Assembly: GCA_963665555.2 (NCBI GenBank)
Contig: OY762308.1
Location: 744,001 to 808,000 of the forward strand
Reading direction: 5' to 3'
Length of the DNA: 64,000 nt
Source of the DNA: CAXXXW01 sp963665555
Lineage (GTDB): Bacteria; Pseudomonadota; Alphaproteobacteria; Thalassobaculales; Thalassobaculaceae
Of this stretch, positions 1 through 9,942 are shown in pieces. The notes below the pieces were generated by a model. That model had not been told where the DNA came from. It saw only the letters and a list, made by a program, of their open reading frames with translations, and did not search any database. The first letter of the stretch is position 1; each line of letters begins with the position of its first letter. The position numbers and the translations under genes were made by a program.

Positions 1-797
1 AGCGCGGCCGCGCAGGCGCGCAGGGCCGGGCCGTCGAAGGCGCCGTCTTCGCAGGCGCGGGCGAGGGCGGCGCGCTCCGTCGCGCCGGGTTCGACGCCGA
101 GGGCGCGGTGGATCGCCGCTTCCCGGCCGTCCTCACCCGGTTCGCCGAGCCCCGCGCGCTCCTTCAGCAGGTCCGCCAGCAGGTCCGACAGCCCGCCTTC
201 CTCGACCCGCCGCGAAACGTCGGCCAGCGCGTCCGCGAGGCGGGGATCGGCGCCGGAGCGCGCCCGCCGGATCGTCCGGTCGCGCGCCGCGCGCATCGCC
301 TCTTCCGCCGTGCGCTCGTCCATCGCCTCGAATTGCGGCGGCAGCCCGGCCTCCAGCGGGAAGCGGCGCAGCACGGACTGGCAGAAGGCGTGGATGGTCT
401 GGACGCGCAGCCCGCCCGGCGCGTCGAGCGCCTCGGCGAACAGGCGGCGCGCCCGCTCCGTCTCCTCCGCCGAGGGCGCGGCGCCGGCGAGTTCGCGCAG
501 CCGGTCGCGCAGCGCCGCCTCCTCGGCGACGGCCCATTCCGACAGGCGGTCCGAAATCCGCGTCGCCATCTCCGCCGCCGCCGCGCGCGTGAAAGTCAGG
601 CAGAGCAGGCGCTCCGGCCGCGCGCCGGCCAGCAGCAGGCGCAGCGCCCGGTCGGTCAGCGCCTTGGTCTTGCCCGATCCCGCCGAGGCCGCGACCCAGA
701 CCGAACGGTCCGGCCGGGCGGCCTCGCGCTGGCCCGCCTCGGCCCGTTCGGCGGCCGGCGGGCGGGCGGCGCGCGGATCGGCGGCGGGCGCGCTCAC
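1..797 (-). CDS. addA: AddA helicase-nuclease, N-terminal part (runs off window)
   Basis: N-terminal part of AddA, the UvrD-type helicase/nuclease subunit of the AddAB complex that resects double-strand breaks; the rest lies beyond the left edge. Seen: Walker A ASAGSGKT at residues 37-44, motif Ia LTFTRAAAAEM at 67-77 and QTIHAFCQ at 133-140, the usual AddA/RecB helicase series. The GTG start is chosen because it overlaps the addB stop in a GTGA tetranucleotide (794-797), so translation is probably coupled to addB. The reading frame stays open to base 1. The C-terminal nuclease domain cannot be assessed. Confidence 0.9.
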   Translation of the reverse strand, partial: MSAPAADPRAARPPAAERAEAGQREAARPDRSVWVAASAGSGKTKALTDRALRLLLAGARPERLLCLTFTRAAAAEMATRISDRLSEWAVAEEAALRDRLRELAGAAPSAEETERARRLFAEALDAPGGLRVQTIHAFCQSVLRRFPLEAGLPPQFEAMDERTAEEAMRAARDRTIRRARSGADPRLADALADVSRRVEEGGLSDLLADLLKERAGLGEPGEDGREAAIHRALGVEPGATERAALARACEDGAFDGPALRACAAA

Positions 798-3700
798 CGC
801 GCCCACTCCTTGACGCGCGCGAGATGGGCGTAGTCGTCGTAGCGCGGCGCGGCGGCGGGGTCGGGGATGGCGAGATAGGGCGTGCGCGGGTCGTCGAACG
901 CCGCGACCAGGCGGGCCAGACCCGCCTCCGCCGCCCCGGCCAGCGCGTCCGGGTCCTCCGCGATCCGCCGGACCTCGCCCGCCGGATCGCCGCCGGAAAG
1001 CCGCCAGTAGGCCAGCGCCGCGCGGCTCCCCGCCGGCGCGCCCGCGAACCCGCCCTCGCGCAGGATCAGCGCCTCCAGCGGCAGTTGCGGCTCCAGCCCG
1101 GCCGCGACATCGCGCGCGGCCGGGACCGTCCCGGTCTTGTAGTCGATAATCGCCCAGCTTCCGTCCTTCAGCGCGTCCAGCCGGTCGGCGATAGCGGTCA
1201 GCGCGAACGGACCGGCCGGGCCGTCGAACGAGATTTCGCCATGCGCTTCCGTCAGCGTGCGCGCCACGTCGCCGGCCCGTTCGGCCTCTTTCTCAAGGAA
1301 CCAGCGGGCGATCCGCTCGAACCTGGGCCACCAGAACGCCGCCACCGCCGGCCGCTCCCCCGCCGGGCCGAGCGCCTCGCGCCCGATCTCCAGCAGCCGG
1401 ACCGGCGCCGTCGCGTCGTCCGCCGGCGGGCCCTCGCGGAGGAAACGGTCGAGCGCGCGGTGGACGAAAATCCCGCGGTCCGCCGCGTCCGGCTCCGCGT
1501 CCAGAGGGTCGAGCGGGCGCAGGTCGAGCACGCGGCGGGCGTAGATCGCGTAGGGATTGCGCCGCCAGACCCCGACCTGGGTGACCGAGAGGCGCCGCGA
1601 CCGGGCCGCGACCGGCGGGCGCGGTTCGGGGGGCGGGCGGCGCGCGTCCCGCTCCGGCGCGACCAGCCGGGCGCGCCAGCCGCGCCAGTCCGCCCCCGGA
1701 TCGCCGAGCGCGTCCCCGGCCCCGAGCGCTTCCAGCACGGCGGAGAGGCGGCGCAGCCAGCGCGACTCCACCGCCGGCGTTCCCTCGACGCGCCGCGAGC
1801 GCGTCAGGAACGCCTCGCGCGCGCCGCAGGCCTGGACGAAATCGTGCGCCGACTGGCCGATCCGCGCCTCCGGCGCCGGCAGGCCGAGGGCGGCGGCCAT
1901 CGGCCGGCTGAGCCAGGGGTCGGCGGCCGGCTCCGGCGGCCAGACCCCCTCGTTCAGCCCGCCGAGGATCGCGCGGTCGGGCGATTGCAGCCGGGCCTCC
2001 AGCGGGCCGAGGATGGCGAGGCGCGGATGCCCGCCGTGGCGCGGGCGGAACGCGGCGCCGTCCAGCAGCGCCTCGAGCGCCGGGCCGTAATGGCGGCCCT
2101 CCAGCGGCGGCCAGTCGCCGGCGGCCTCGTGGAGTTCGGCGAGGAAGGCGGCCGCCCTCTCCCCCGCCTCGCCGGACCAGAGCCGGGCCGCGCCGTCCCC
2201 GTCCTCGCCCGCCGCCAGCGCCTCGGCCAGGCGGTTGTGCGCGCGCAGCAGGTCGCGCGGCGGCGCCGGCGGGCCGTCCAGCGCCGCCTCGAACGCGCGG
2301 AAGGCGGGAACGAACGGCTCCAGCCAGGCGCGGAGGGATTGCGCTTCCGCCGCGCTCGCGTCGTCCGCCGCCGCTCCGGCCATCGCGTCCAGCGCGGCGC
2401 GCAGGCCGTCGATTCCGGGGGCGGGGCGGGGGCCGCGCAGCACGGCGCGCTCCAGCCGGCGGACGCGCCGCCGGAACGCGCCCGCCGCCATGCCGCCCCG
2501 GGCCAGCGGATGCTTCAGCGCCGCGAGCAGCGGGACCGGGGCCAGCCCCTCGGCCGCCGCCGCGCCGGTCAGCCGCCAGAACGCCATCGCCGGCGTGTCG
2601 GCGAGCGGCAGGCCGGCGGAATCGTCGATCTCGATGCCCCAGCGCCGCAACTCGGCCTTGACCCGGCGCGCCAGCCCCCGGTCCGGCGTCACCAGCGCCG
2701 CCGTCTTGCCCGGCTCCTCCAGCGTCTCGCGCAGCAGGAGCGCGATGACGCCCGCCTCCTCGTTGGGATCGGCGCAATCGACGCGGACGAAGCGGCCGAG
2801 GCCGGACGTGTCGATGCCGCGCGCCGCGAGGCCGCGCCAGCGGTCGGTCGTCGCCGCCGGGCGCATCGCCTCGGACAACAAGCGCTGGCGGGCGCCGCTC
2901 CCGGCCGGGGCCGGCGTCCAGTCCGCGACCGCTTCGCGCCGCACATCGAGCGCGTCGAGCAGCCGGGCCAGCGCGTGCTGCGGATGGGCGGGATCGCCGC
3001 CGGCGGCGCGCCAGCTTTCGGCGTCCATCCCGCGGTCGAGGCCCGGCAGCACGATCGCGCCCCGGGGCAGGCCAGCGACGACCCGCATCAGCCGCGCGGT
3101 CGCCGGCACGCTGCCCGTCGAGCCGGCGACGGTGACCGGCCCGGCCGGCGGCGCGGCGCGCCAGCGTTCGGCCAGCCCGTCCAGCATCCGGTCGCGGCGG
3201 ACGGCGGGATCGACCGCGCCCTCCTCCTCCAGGACGCGCGGCCAGTGCTCCGCGGCGATGCGCAGGAAGTCGAGCGTGCGCCGCCAGTGCTCGGCGTGCT
3301 CCTCCGGGACGAGGCCCGCCAGCGCCTCGAACGACGCGCCGGCGGTCTGCATCCGGTCGAGCAGGCGGGCGAGGTCTCCGGCGAGGCGGATCGCCTGTTC
3401 CGGGGGGGCGGCCTCGCTTCCGGCCCCGGCGCCGTCGCCCGCCGGGTCCGCCGGCCAGGCCATGACCAGCCGCGCCAGCAGCAGCGCGCGCCGCGTCTCC
3501 GGGATCGCCGGCGGGCAGGCGGCGCCGGCCCCGTCGGCCCCGTCCGCCTCGGCCTCCAGCGCGAAGGCCGGCTCGGCGAAGGGTTCGTCCTCGTCCACGT
3601 CGCCGAGCGCCCGGATCGCCGGGAGCAGCGCCGCCCGCCCGGCGCCGCGCCGCAGGAAGGCGTCGGCGACGACGCGGACCGCGCGGCGGTGCGGAACCAG

Positions 3701-3817
3701 GACGATCCCCTCGCGGAGCTTCTCCGGATCGCCGCCGGCGCGCGCCCACAGCCCGTCGGCGAGCGCGTCCGCGAACGGGACGGCGGGCGGGATCGTCCAG
3801 ACCCGCGGCCCGTCCAT
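794..3817 (-). CDS. addB: AddB, double-strand break repair protein (alphaproteobacterial type)
   Basis: Partner of AddA in double-strand break processing. The 1007-residue product has an inactive-helicase-like N-terminal half starting MDGPRVWTIPPAVPFADALA, and a C-terminal PD-(D/E)XK nuclease region with AIIDYKTGT near residue 889, which carries the catalytic Asp and Lys. Length fits the alphaproteobacterial AddB family. ATG at 3817 was chosen because homologues begin at about this point and it lies 8 bp after the murU-like stop; the frame is open much further upstream only as a GC artefact. It is followed by addA with a 4-bp overlap. Confidence 0.9.
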   Translation of the reverse strand: MDGPRVWTIPPAVPFADALADGLWARAGGDPEKLREGIVLVPHRRAVRVVADAFLRRGAGRAALLPAIRALGDVDEDEPFAEPAFALEAEADGADGAGAACPPAIPETRRALLLARLVMAWPADPAGDGAGAGSEAAPPEQAIRLAGDLARLLDRMQTAGASFEALAGLVPEEHAEHWRRTLDFLRIAAEHWPRVLEEEGAVDPAVRRDRMLDGLAERWRAAPPAGPVTVAGSTGSVPATARLMRVVAGLPRGAIVLPGLDRGMDAESWRAAGGDPAHPQHALARLLDALDVRREAVADWTPAPAGSGARQRLLSEAMRPAATTDRWRGLAARGIDTSGLGRFVRVDCADPNEEAGVIALLLRETLEEPGKTAALVTPDRGLARRVKAELRRWGIEIDDSAGLPLADTPAMAFWRLTGAAAAEGLAPVPLLAALKHPLARGGMAAGAFRRRVRRLERAVLRGPRPAPGIDGLRAALDAMAGAAADDASAAEAQSLRAWLEPFVPAFRAFEAALDGPPAPPRDLLRAHNRLAEALAAGEDGDGAARLWSGEAGERAAAFLAELHEAAGDWPPLEGRHYGPALEALLDGAAFRPRHGGHPRLAILGPLEARLQSPDRAILGGLNEGVWPPEPAADPWLSRPMAAALGLPAPEARIGQSAHDFVQACGAREAFLTRSRRVEGTPAVESRWLRRLSAVLEALGAGDALGDPGADWRGWRARLVAPERDARRPPPEPRPPVAARSRRLSVTQVGVWRRNPYAIYARRVLDLRPLDPLDAEPDAADRGIFVHRALDRFLREGPPADDATAPVRLLEIGREALGPAGERPAVAAFWWPRFERIARWFLEKEAERAGDVARTLTEAHGEISFDGPAGPFALTAIADRLDALKDGSWAIIDYKTGTVPAARDVAAGLEPQLPLEALILREGGFAGAPAGSRAALAYWRLSGGDPAGEVRRIAEDPDALAGAAEAGLARLVAAFDDPRTPYLAIPDPAAAPRYDDYAHLARVKEWAR

Positions 3818-3825
3818 GGCGCGCC

Positions 3826-4590
3826 TCAGAAGAAGGGCACGGCCGGCGCGTGGCCGTTCGCGGCGCGCTGTCGCGCCGTCTCCAGGTCGGCCGGCGTGCT
3901 TATGTGATACCACGGCCCATCGTGCGCGACGCCGTACAGCCGGTCCGCCGCGATCGCCCGGTCGTAGACGAGGTTGAGCGAGAACGCGCCCTCCGGCGCG
4001 CGGTCGAAGACCGCCGGATCGACGATCGACAGGCCCATATAGGCGTAGGGCGCGACCATGCCCTCCTCGCGCCGGCGCAGGCGGCCCTCCGGGTCCATGG
4101 TGAAGTCGCCGAGCCCGTCGTAGCCGGCCGCGAGCGTGAGCGGCGCCAGCAGCAGCAGGATGTCCATCCGCGCGCCGTCCCAGGCCTCGGCCAGGCGCAG
4201 CGGCGCGCTCTTCATGCCGTCGAGCCAGACGCTGTCGCCGTTGACCACGTAGAACGGGTCGCGGCCCAGCGCGCCCAGCGCCCTGACGACGCCCCCGCCG
4301 GTCTCCAGCGGCTCCTCCTCGCGCGAGACCGTCACCCTGGGGTCGCCGAGCGCGGCGATGTGGTCCTCGATCATGTGGCCGAGATGGGCGGCGTTCACCA
4401 CCGCCTTCTCGACCCCGGCGTCCAGCAGGCGGGCGAGCGCCATGTCGAGGACGGTCCGGCCGGAGATCACCAGCAGCGGCTTCGGGATGCGCTCCGTCAG
4501 CGGGAGCATCCGCCGGCCGCGCCCGGCCGCGAGCACCATGGCGCGCGACGGCACGCGCGCGGTCCGCGCGGGGAGCCGGTTCAGGAACAC
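3826..4590 (-). CDS. murU: MurU-like nucleotidyltransferase (N-acetylmuramate-1-phosphate uridylyltransferase)
   Basis: A 254-residue sugar-1-phosphate nucleotidyltransferase. The signature MVLAAGRGRRMLPLT followed by PKPLL is the nucleotide-binding loop of the GlmU/MurU family; later VVNGDSVW is the metal and sugar site. Next to the TsaE-AmgK gene it most likely makes UDP-MurNAc in the cell-wall recycling shunt that bypasses MurA; this role is from family knowledge. The GTG start at 4590 has GGAGG 9 bp upstream and overlaps the amgK stop by 10 bp. A later GTG at 4554 and ATG at 4539 are alternatives, without as good a ribosome site. Confidence 0.82.
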   Translation of the reverse strand: MFLNRLPARTARVPSRAMVLAAGRGRRMLPLTERIPKPLLVISGRTVLDMALARLLDAGVEKAVVNAAHLGHMIEDHIAALGDPRVTVSREEEPLETGGGVVRALGALGRDPFYVVNGDSVWLDGMKSAPLRLAEAWDGARMDILLLLAPLTLAAGYDGLGDFTMDPEGRLRRREEGMVAPYAYMGLSIVDPAVFDRAPEGAFSLNLVYDRAIAADRLYGVAHDGPWYHISTPADLETARQRAANGHAPAVPFF

Positions 4591-6176
4591 GGCCTGGGGC
4601 CTCCGCCGCCGTCCCGGGGCGTCGCCCGCAAGGCGCACGGGACATGGCGGTCGATCCAGTCCCGCACCGGCGCGAATTCCTCCGGCCGCAGGTCGGCCTC
4701 CGCGTGGCGCCACAGCCGGGGGATGTGGGCGAGGTACTGGTGGTTGCCGTACAGCGCCGACTGGCGCGCGAAAATCCCGAACACCTTCAGCGCCCGCTGC
4801 GCGCCGAGGCCGAGATAGGACAGCATGAACGCCCCGCGCCCGGCCGGCCCCGCGGCGGCGAAATAGCGCTCCAGCATTTCGGCCTCCAGCCCGTCGGCGA
4901 GGTCGCGCCGGGAATCCTGGAGCAGGGAGACGAGGTCGTAGCTCGCGGGGCCGACCGTCGCGTCCTGGAAGTCGAGCAGGCCGCAGCCCGCGATCCCGTC
5001 GCGGCCCTCCAGCGCCATCAGGTTGTCCACGTGGTAGTCGCGCAAGACCAGCGCCTCGGGGGCCGCGCGCAGCGCCGGCAGGCAGCGCCGCCAGGCGTCG
5101 AGGTATCCGTCGCGCGCCCCCGCCGGCAGCGCCATGCCAAGGCCGCGTTCGAGATACCAGTCGACGAACAGCACGGCTTCGTCGAGCAGCATGGCGTCGC
5201 TGTACGGCGGAACGCCCGCGCCGGGGCCGGGGGGCGGGCGGCGGTGGAGGTCGGCCAGCAGGTCCGTCGCGCGGGCGTAAAGCGCCCGCTCGTCGGCCCC
5301 GGCCGCCAGCGCGCGGGTGTAGGTCGCGTCGCCGAAATCGTCGAGCAGCAGGAAACCGCCGCCGGCGTCGCAATCCAGCACACGGGGCGCGCTGTAGCCG
5401 TAGCCGTTGAGCAGGCGGGACATCCGCGCGAAGGGCGCGGTCTCCTCCAGGTCCGGCGGCGCGTCCATGACGACGAGCGGGCGGCCGTCCCGCGCGACCC
5501 GGAAGTAGCGCCGGAACGAGCAATCGTCGGCGAGCGGCGCGACCGGGGCGCCGTCCAGCCCGTTGCGCGCGAGGAACCGGCGCAGCAGCCGGCGGCGGTC
5601 CGCCTCCCGCGCGTCGGCCCCGTCCTTTTCCAGCGCTCGCGCCATCGCCGCCCCGCCCCCGGTTCCGGCCGCGTCCCCGATCCGGCCGGCCCAGTCCGCC
5701 CCGCCCCGGAGCGCCGCCAGCCGGTCGGAAGGGTTATCGCAAAACGACAGGCGGATTTCGAGGCCGCCGGGCGGGACGACGCCCGGCGCGCGCTCCGGCC
5801 ACTCGACCAGCGTCACCGCCTCGGCGGAGCCGTCCTCCAGGCCGAGCTCCAGGAGCTCGCCCGGGTCGGCGATCCGGTAGAGGTCCACATGCCGGATCTC
5901 CAGCGGCGCGGCGGGTTCCGCGGCGTCGTAGGTTTGCACCAGCGTGAAGGTCGGACTCGGAACCTCGACGGCCGGGCCGGCCAGCGCGCGGACGAAGGCG
6001 CGCGCGAAATGCGTCTTGCCGGCGCCGAGGTCGCCGGACAGGCCGATCGCGTCGCCCGGCCGAATCGCCGCCGCGAGGCGGCGCGCCAGCGCCTCCGTTC
6101 CCGATTCGCCGCGCAGGCGGAGTTCGGCGGTCCAGGCGCGCGGGGGGCCGCCGGGCGCCGTCCGCGCCGCCGTCAC
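4581..6176 (-). CDS. tsaE: Bifunctional TsaE / AmgK-like sugar kinase fusion
   Basis: One uninterrupted 531-codon frame joins two proteins. Residues 1 to about 160 are TsaE, the ATPase of the t6A37 tRNA modification complex, with P-loop GDLGAGKT at 48-55 and the SPTFTLVQ segment. From Met178 onward is an aminoglycoside-phosphotransferase-fold kinase like AmgK (anomeric MurNAc/GlcNAc kinase), with the catalytic HVDN motif near residue 382 and DFQDA shortly after. Such fusions are known in alphaproteobacteria. The GTG start overlaps the hyuB stop as GTGA (6173-6176). The following MurU-like gene supports the cell-wall recycling role of the kinase half. A separate start at 5645 is possible. Confidence 0.88.
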   Translation of the reverse strand: MTAARTAPGGPPRAWTAELRLRGESGTEALARRLAAAIRPGDAIGLSGDLGAGKTHFARAFVRALAGPAVEVPSPTFTLVQTYDAAEPAAPLEIRHVDLYRIADPGELLELGLEDGSAEAVTLVEWPERAPGVVPPGGLEIRLSFCDNPSDRLAALRGGADWAGRIGDAAGTGGGAAMARALEKDGADAREADRRRLLRRFLARNGLDGAPVAPLADDCSFRRYFRVARDGRPLVVMDAPPDLEETAPFARMSRLLNGYGYSAPRVLDCDAGGGFLLLDDFGDATYTRALAAGADERALYARATDLLADLHRRPPPGPGAGVPPYSDAMLLDEAVLFVDWYLERGLGMALPAGARDGYLDAWRRCLPALRAAPEALVLRDYHVDNLMALEGRDGIAGCGLLDFQDATVGPASYDLVSLLQDSRRDLADGLEAEMLERYFAAAGPAGRGAFMLSYLGLGAQRALKVFGIFARQSALYGNHQYLAHIPRLWRHAEADLRPEEFAPVRDWIDRHVPCALRATPRDGGGGPRPCS

Positions 6177-7864
6177 GGGGGCGGGCGCCCGTAATGCTCG
6201 GCCAGGAAGGCGTCGCTGAACTTGCCCGAACGGCGGTCCTCGGCCAGCGCGGCCGGGTCGCGGGCGGCGGGGTCCCCGTAGCCGCCGGCGCCGGGCGTTT
6301 CGATGACGACGGCCTGGTCCGGGCGCAGCGGCATGTCCGGCGGCTTGTGCGCGAGCTGGCGCGCCGCGCCGCCGTCCTCCAGCAGCCGGAAACGGCCGCT
6401 CGCGCCGGGCTTGCCGCCGAAGACGCCCCAGGGCCGGTTGCGGAACCGCTCGCCGACGCCGTTGAAAATGCAGGTGTGGCCCAGCGGCCGGACGACGCGG
6501 CGCAGCCCCAGCCCGCCGCGGAAGGTCCCCGCCCCGCCCGAATCGGGGATCAGCCCGTAGCTCTCCACAAGCAGCGGGTACTCCATCTCGATCGCCTCGA
6601 CCGGCAGGTTGGAGGTGTTGGTGATATGGACCTGCACGCCGTCCTTGCCGTCGCGGTCGTCGCGGCCGCCGAAGCCGCCGCCGAGGGTTTCGAGATACAC
6701 ATAGGGTTCGCCGCTGTCGGGATCGACGCCGGCGAACACCGCCATCGAGTTCGCGCCGTTGGCCGCGCCCACCGCCGACGCGGGCAGCGCGTCGGCCAGC
6801 GCGCCGATCACCACGTCGATGATCCGCTGCGAGGTGTGGGCGCGCGACGCCACCGCCGCCGGCGCGACGCAACTCAGCATCGTGCCCGGCGGAGCCGTGA
6901 CCTCCACCGCGTCGAGCACGCCGTGGTTGTTGGGGATTTCCGGGTCGAGCATCGCCTTCAGCGCGTAGCAGACCGCCGCCTTGGTCCCGTGCAGGGGGAT
7001 GTTGATGTTGCCCGGCGTCTGCGGCGCGGTGCCGGCGAAATCGAACGACGCCCGGTCGCCGTCCACCGTCGCGGCGAGCCGGATCGGGACATCGACCGCC
7101 GCGCGCCCGTCGTCGTCCATCACGTCCTCGAAGAGGTACACACCGTCCGGCACGCGGGCGATGGCGTCGCGCATCCGGCGGTTCGAGCGGGCGATGATCT
7201 CCTCGAACACCGCCGCGACCAGGCCCGGCGTGTTCTTGGCCGCGATCTCGCGCAGCCGCCGCTCGGCCAGGCGCAGGGCGGCGAACTGCGCGTTGTAGTC
7301 GCCGCGCCGCTCGTCGCGCACGCGCACGTTCAGCAGCAGGATGTCGAACAGGTCGCGGTCCAGCTCGCCCCGGCGGAACAGCTTGATCACCGGGATGCGC
7401 AGGCCCTCCTGGTAGATTTCCGTCATGCCCCCGGCCATCGAGCCGGGCGACATGCCGCCGATGTCGGCGTGGTGGGCGATGTTGCAGACGAAGCCGAGCA
7501 GTTCGCCGTCGATGAACACCGGCTTGGCGAGGCTCACATCGGGCAGGTGCGTGCCGCCGCCCTCGTGCGGGTCGTTGGCGGCGAAAACATCGCCCTCCTC
7601 GATCTCCTCCGGCTCGTATTTGGCGAGCAGCGCCTGCATCTGGCCGAGCACCGAGGCGATGTGCACCGGGATGCTGTTCGAGGCCTGGGTCACCAGCCGG
7701 CCGTTCCTGTCCACGATGGCGCAGGAATGGTCGTGCCGTTCCTTGATGTTGGTCGAGTACGCGCTCTTCATCAGCGCGACGAACGCCTCGTCCGTCACGG
7801 ATTGCAGCGCGTTGGACAGGATTTCGGTCGTCACGGGATCGGGGGAGGGCGAATTCGCGCTCAT
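6173..7864 (-). CDS. hyuB: Hydantoinase B / oxoprolinase family protein
   Basis: The 563-residue beta subunit of an ATP-dependent hydantoinase, 5-oxoprolinase or acetone-carboxylase-like enzyme. Family signatures seen are FAANDPHEGGGTHLPDV near residues 97-113, GFVCNIAHHADIGG (His ligands), GNINIPLHGTKAA and the C-terminal PGAGGYGDP. Start ATG 7864 overlaps the hyuA stop as ATGA, so the two subunits are coupled. The substrate cannot be told from sequence. It is unusual that this catabolic pair feeds directly, by a 4-bp overlap, into tsaE. Confidence 0.9.
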   Translation of the reverse strand: MSANSPSPDPVTTEILSNALQSVTDEAFVALMKSAYSTNIKERHDHSCAIVDRNGRLVTQASNSIPVHIASVLGQMQALLAKYEPEEIEEGDVFAANDPHEGGGTHLPDVSLAKPVFIDGELLGFVCNIAHHADIGGMSPGSMAGGMTEIYQEGLRIPVIKLFRRGELDRDLFDILLLNVRVRDERRGDYNAQFAALRLAERRLREIAAKNTPGLVAAVFEEIIARSNRRMRDAIARVPDGVYLFEDVMDDDGRAAVDVPIRLAATVDGDRASFDFAGTAPQTPGNINIPLHGTKAAVCYALKAMLDPEIPNNHGVLDAVEVTAPPGTMLSCVAPAAVASRAHTSQRIIDVVIGALADALPASAVGAANGANSMAVFAGVDPDSGEPYVYLETLGGGFGGRDDRDGKDGVQVHITNTSNLPVEAIEMEYPLLVESYGLIPDSGGAGTFRGGLGLRRVVRPLGHTCIFNGVGERFRNRPWGVFGGKPGASGRFRLLEDGGAARQLAHKPPDMPLRPDQAVVIETPGAGGYGDPAARDPAALAEDRRSGKFSDAFLAEHYGRPPP

Positions 7865-9942
7865 GGCGCCACCTCGACGATCAGGTTGCCATGGGGGTCG
7901 ACCCGGGCGATGTCGCCCGGATGGACGAGGGTCAGCGCGTCCAGCTGCTCGATCGCGGCGGGGCCGCGCAGGCGCTGGCCGGCGCGGAGGTCGGCGCGGT
8001 CGTACACGGGCGTCTCCAGCGGCGCGTCCGCCGCGAACCAGACGGCGCGCGAACCGGAAGGGACGGGCGGCGCGCCGCCGCTGTCGGCGACCGGCGAGGG
8101 GCCGGCCGCCGCCGCGCGGCCCGCGGCCGTCGCCCGGATGTTCACGATCTCGATCGGGTCGGTCTCGGTGTAGTGGCCGTAGGTCCGCTCGTGCAGTTCG
8201 TGGAAGCGGGCGCGCAGCGGATCGAGCGAGTCGTCCGCGGCCGCCGGGCCGGCGCCGCCCTCCTCGATCCACGGCACGGTCAGCTCGAAGTTCTGGCGCA
8301 CATAGCGCATGTCGAAGGCGATGCGCAGCGCGCGGTCCTCCGGCGCGATGTCCTCCGCCGCGAACCAGCGCGCGGCCCGCGCCCGCAGGTCCGCGAGGTC
8401 GCCCGCCACGGCCGCGCGCGCCGCGCCGTCGTAGGGGAGGCGGCGGGAGACGACGAAATCCTCCTTCAGGTCCGAGACCACCAGCCCCTGGGCGCACAGG
8501 ATGCCCGGCGCCGGCGGCACGACGATCTCGCGCATCTCCAGCGCGCGGGCCACGTCGCCCCCGTGCAGCGCGCCCGCCCCGCCGAACGCCATCAGCGCGA
8601 AGTCGCGCGGGTCGTGCCCGCGCTCGACCGAGATCGTGCGGACCGCGCGCACCATGTTGGCGACGACGATGCCGATAATGCCGTGCGCCGCGCGCTCGAC
8701 CGCGAAGCCGAGCCGGTCCGCCGCCGGGCGGATGGCGCGGCGCGCCAGTTCGGGGTCGAGCCGCATCGCGCCACCGATCAGGCGGTCGGGCAGGCGGCCG
8801 AGGACCAGGTTGGCGTCGGAGACCGTCGGTTCGGTCCCGCCGCGCCCGTAGCAGGCGGGTCCGGGATCGGCGCCGGCGCTCAAGGGGCCGACCTTCATCA
8901 GCCCGTCCCGGTCGAACCAGGCGATGGAGCCGCCGCCGGCGCCCACCGTGTGTATGTCCACCGTCGGCAGGCGGATCGGGAAGCCGGCGACGGCGCGGTC
9001 GTAGCCGGTTCCGGCGCGGTAGTCCCGCACCAGGGCCACGTCGGCGCTGGTCCCGCCCATGTCGAGGGCGATGACGTCCGGCCGCTCGGCCAGCCGCGCC
9101 CGGTGGATCGCGCCCACCACGCCCGCCGCCGGGCCGGACAGCGCGGTGCGGATCGGCATGTCGCCGGCGCGCTCGACCGACATCAGCCCGCCGCTCGACT
9201 GGTTGATGCCGAGCCGCGCGCCGGGCGCCGCCTCGGCGAAGCGCCGGCCGAGCGCCTTCATGTAGCGGCCGATCGCCGGCTGGAGGTAGGCGTTCAGCAG
9301 CGTGGTCGAGAACCGCTCGTACTCCCGGAACTCCGGCTGCACCTCGCTGGAGAGCGAGACGGCGAGGCCGGGCAGCCGCGCCCGCAGCGCCGCGCCGATC
9401 CGCCGCTCGTGCCCCGGCTCCAGGAAGGAGAACAGCAGGCAGACCGCGCAGGCCTCGACGCCGGCGGCCGCGACCGCCTCGACCGCGCGCTCGACGGCCT
9501 CGTCCGTCAGTTCGCGGACCGTCTGCCCCCTGCCGCCGATCCGCTCCCGCACCTCGAAGCGCAGGTGGCGCGGCGCGAGCGGCGGGGGATGGTCCGCCTT
9601 CATGTCGTACATGCGGGGGCGGATCTGCCGCCCGATCTCCAGCAGGTCCCCGAACCCCTCCGTGGTCACCACCGCGACCGGCGCGCCCTTGCGCTGGATC
9701 AGCGTGTTGGTGGCCACCGTCGTGCCGTGGGCGAGGCGGGCGATGTCCCCGGCCCCGATGCCCGCGCCCGCCGCGAGGCCGGCCAGCCCGTCCAGGATGG
9801 CGCGCGAGGGGTCGTCCGGCGTGGACGGGACCTTGCGCGCCTCGACCCGGCCGGTCGCCGTGTCCACCGCGTGGAAATCGGTGAAGGTGCCGCCGACATC
9901 GACGCCGACGAGCCAGCGCCCCCGCGAACCGCCCATCGTCAC
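7861..9942 (-). CDS. hyuA: Hydantoinase A / oxoprolinase family protein
   Basis: The 693-residue ATP-binding alpha subunit matching HyuB. The N-terminal actin-like ATPase motif VGVDVGGTFTDF is at about residues 14-25, HGTTVATNTLIQRKGA follows near 85, and the second phosphate motif ALDMGGTSADVALV is near 295. The GTG start at 9942 overlaps the methyltransferase TGA as GTGA; Met two codons later is the alternative. It acts in the cytoplasm with HyuB to open cyclic amides or carboxylate ketones at the cost of ATP; which one is not shown. Confidence 0.9.
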   Translation of the reverse strand: MTMGGSRGRWLVGVDVGGTFTDFHAVDTATGRVEARKVPSTPDDPSRAILDGLAGLAAGAGIGAGDIARLAHGTTVATNTLIQRKGAPVAVVTTEGFGDLLEIGRQIRPRMYDMKADHPPPLAPRHLRFEVRERIGGRGQTVRELTDEAVERAVEAVAAAGVEACAVCLLFSFLEPGHERRIGAALRARLPGLAVSLSSEVQPEFREYERFSTTLLNAYLQPAIGRYMKALGRRFAEAAPGARLGINQSSGGLMSVERAGDMPIRTALSGPAAGVVGAIHRARLAERPDVIALDMGGTSADVALVRDYRAGTGYDRAVAGFPIRLPTVDIHTVGAGGGSIAWFDRDGLMKVGPLSAGADPGPACYGRGGTEPTVSDANLVLGRLPDRLIGGAMRLDPELARRAIRPAADRLGFAVERAAHGIIGIVVANMVRAVRTISVERGHDPRDFALMAFGGAGALHGGDVARALEMREIVVPPAPGILCAQGLVVSDLKEDFVVSRRLPYDGAARAAVAGDLADLRARAARWFAAEDIAPEDRALRIAFDMRYVRQNFELTVPWIEEGGAGPAAADDSLDPLRARFHELHERTYGHYTETDPIEIVNIRATAAGRAAAAGPSPVADSGGAPPVPSGSRAVWFAADAPLETPVYDRADLRAGQRLRGPAAIEQLDALTLVHPGDIARVDPHGNLIVEVAP

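Noticed and set aside
824..3907. Open plus-strand frame of over 1000 codons opposite addB
   Set aside because: Arg/Ala/Gly/Pro-rich product with no domain; addB on the minus strand is a clear gene. Such mirror frames occur throughout because GC is so high.
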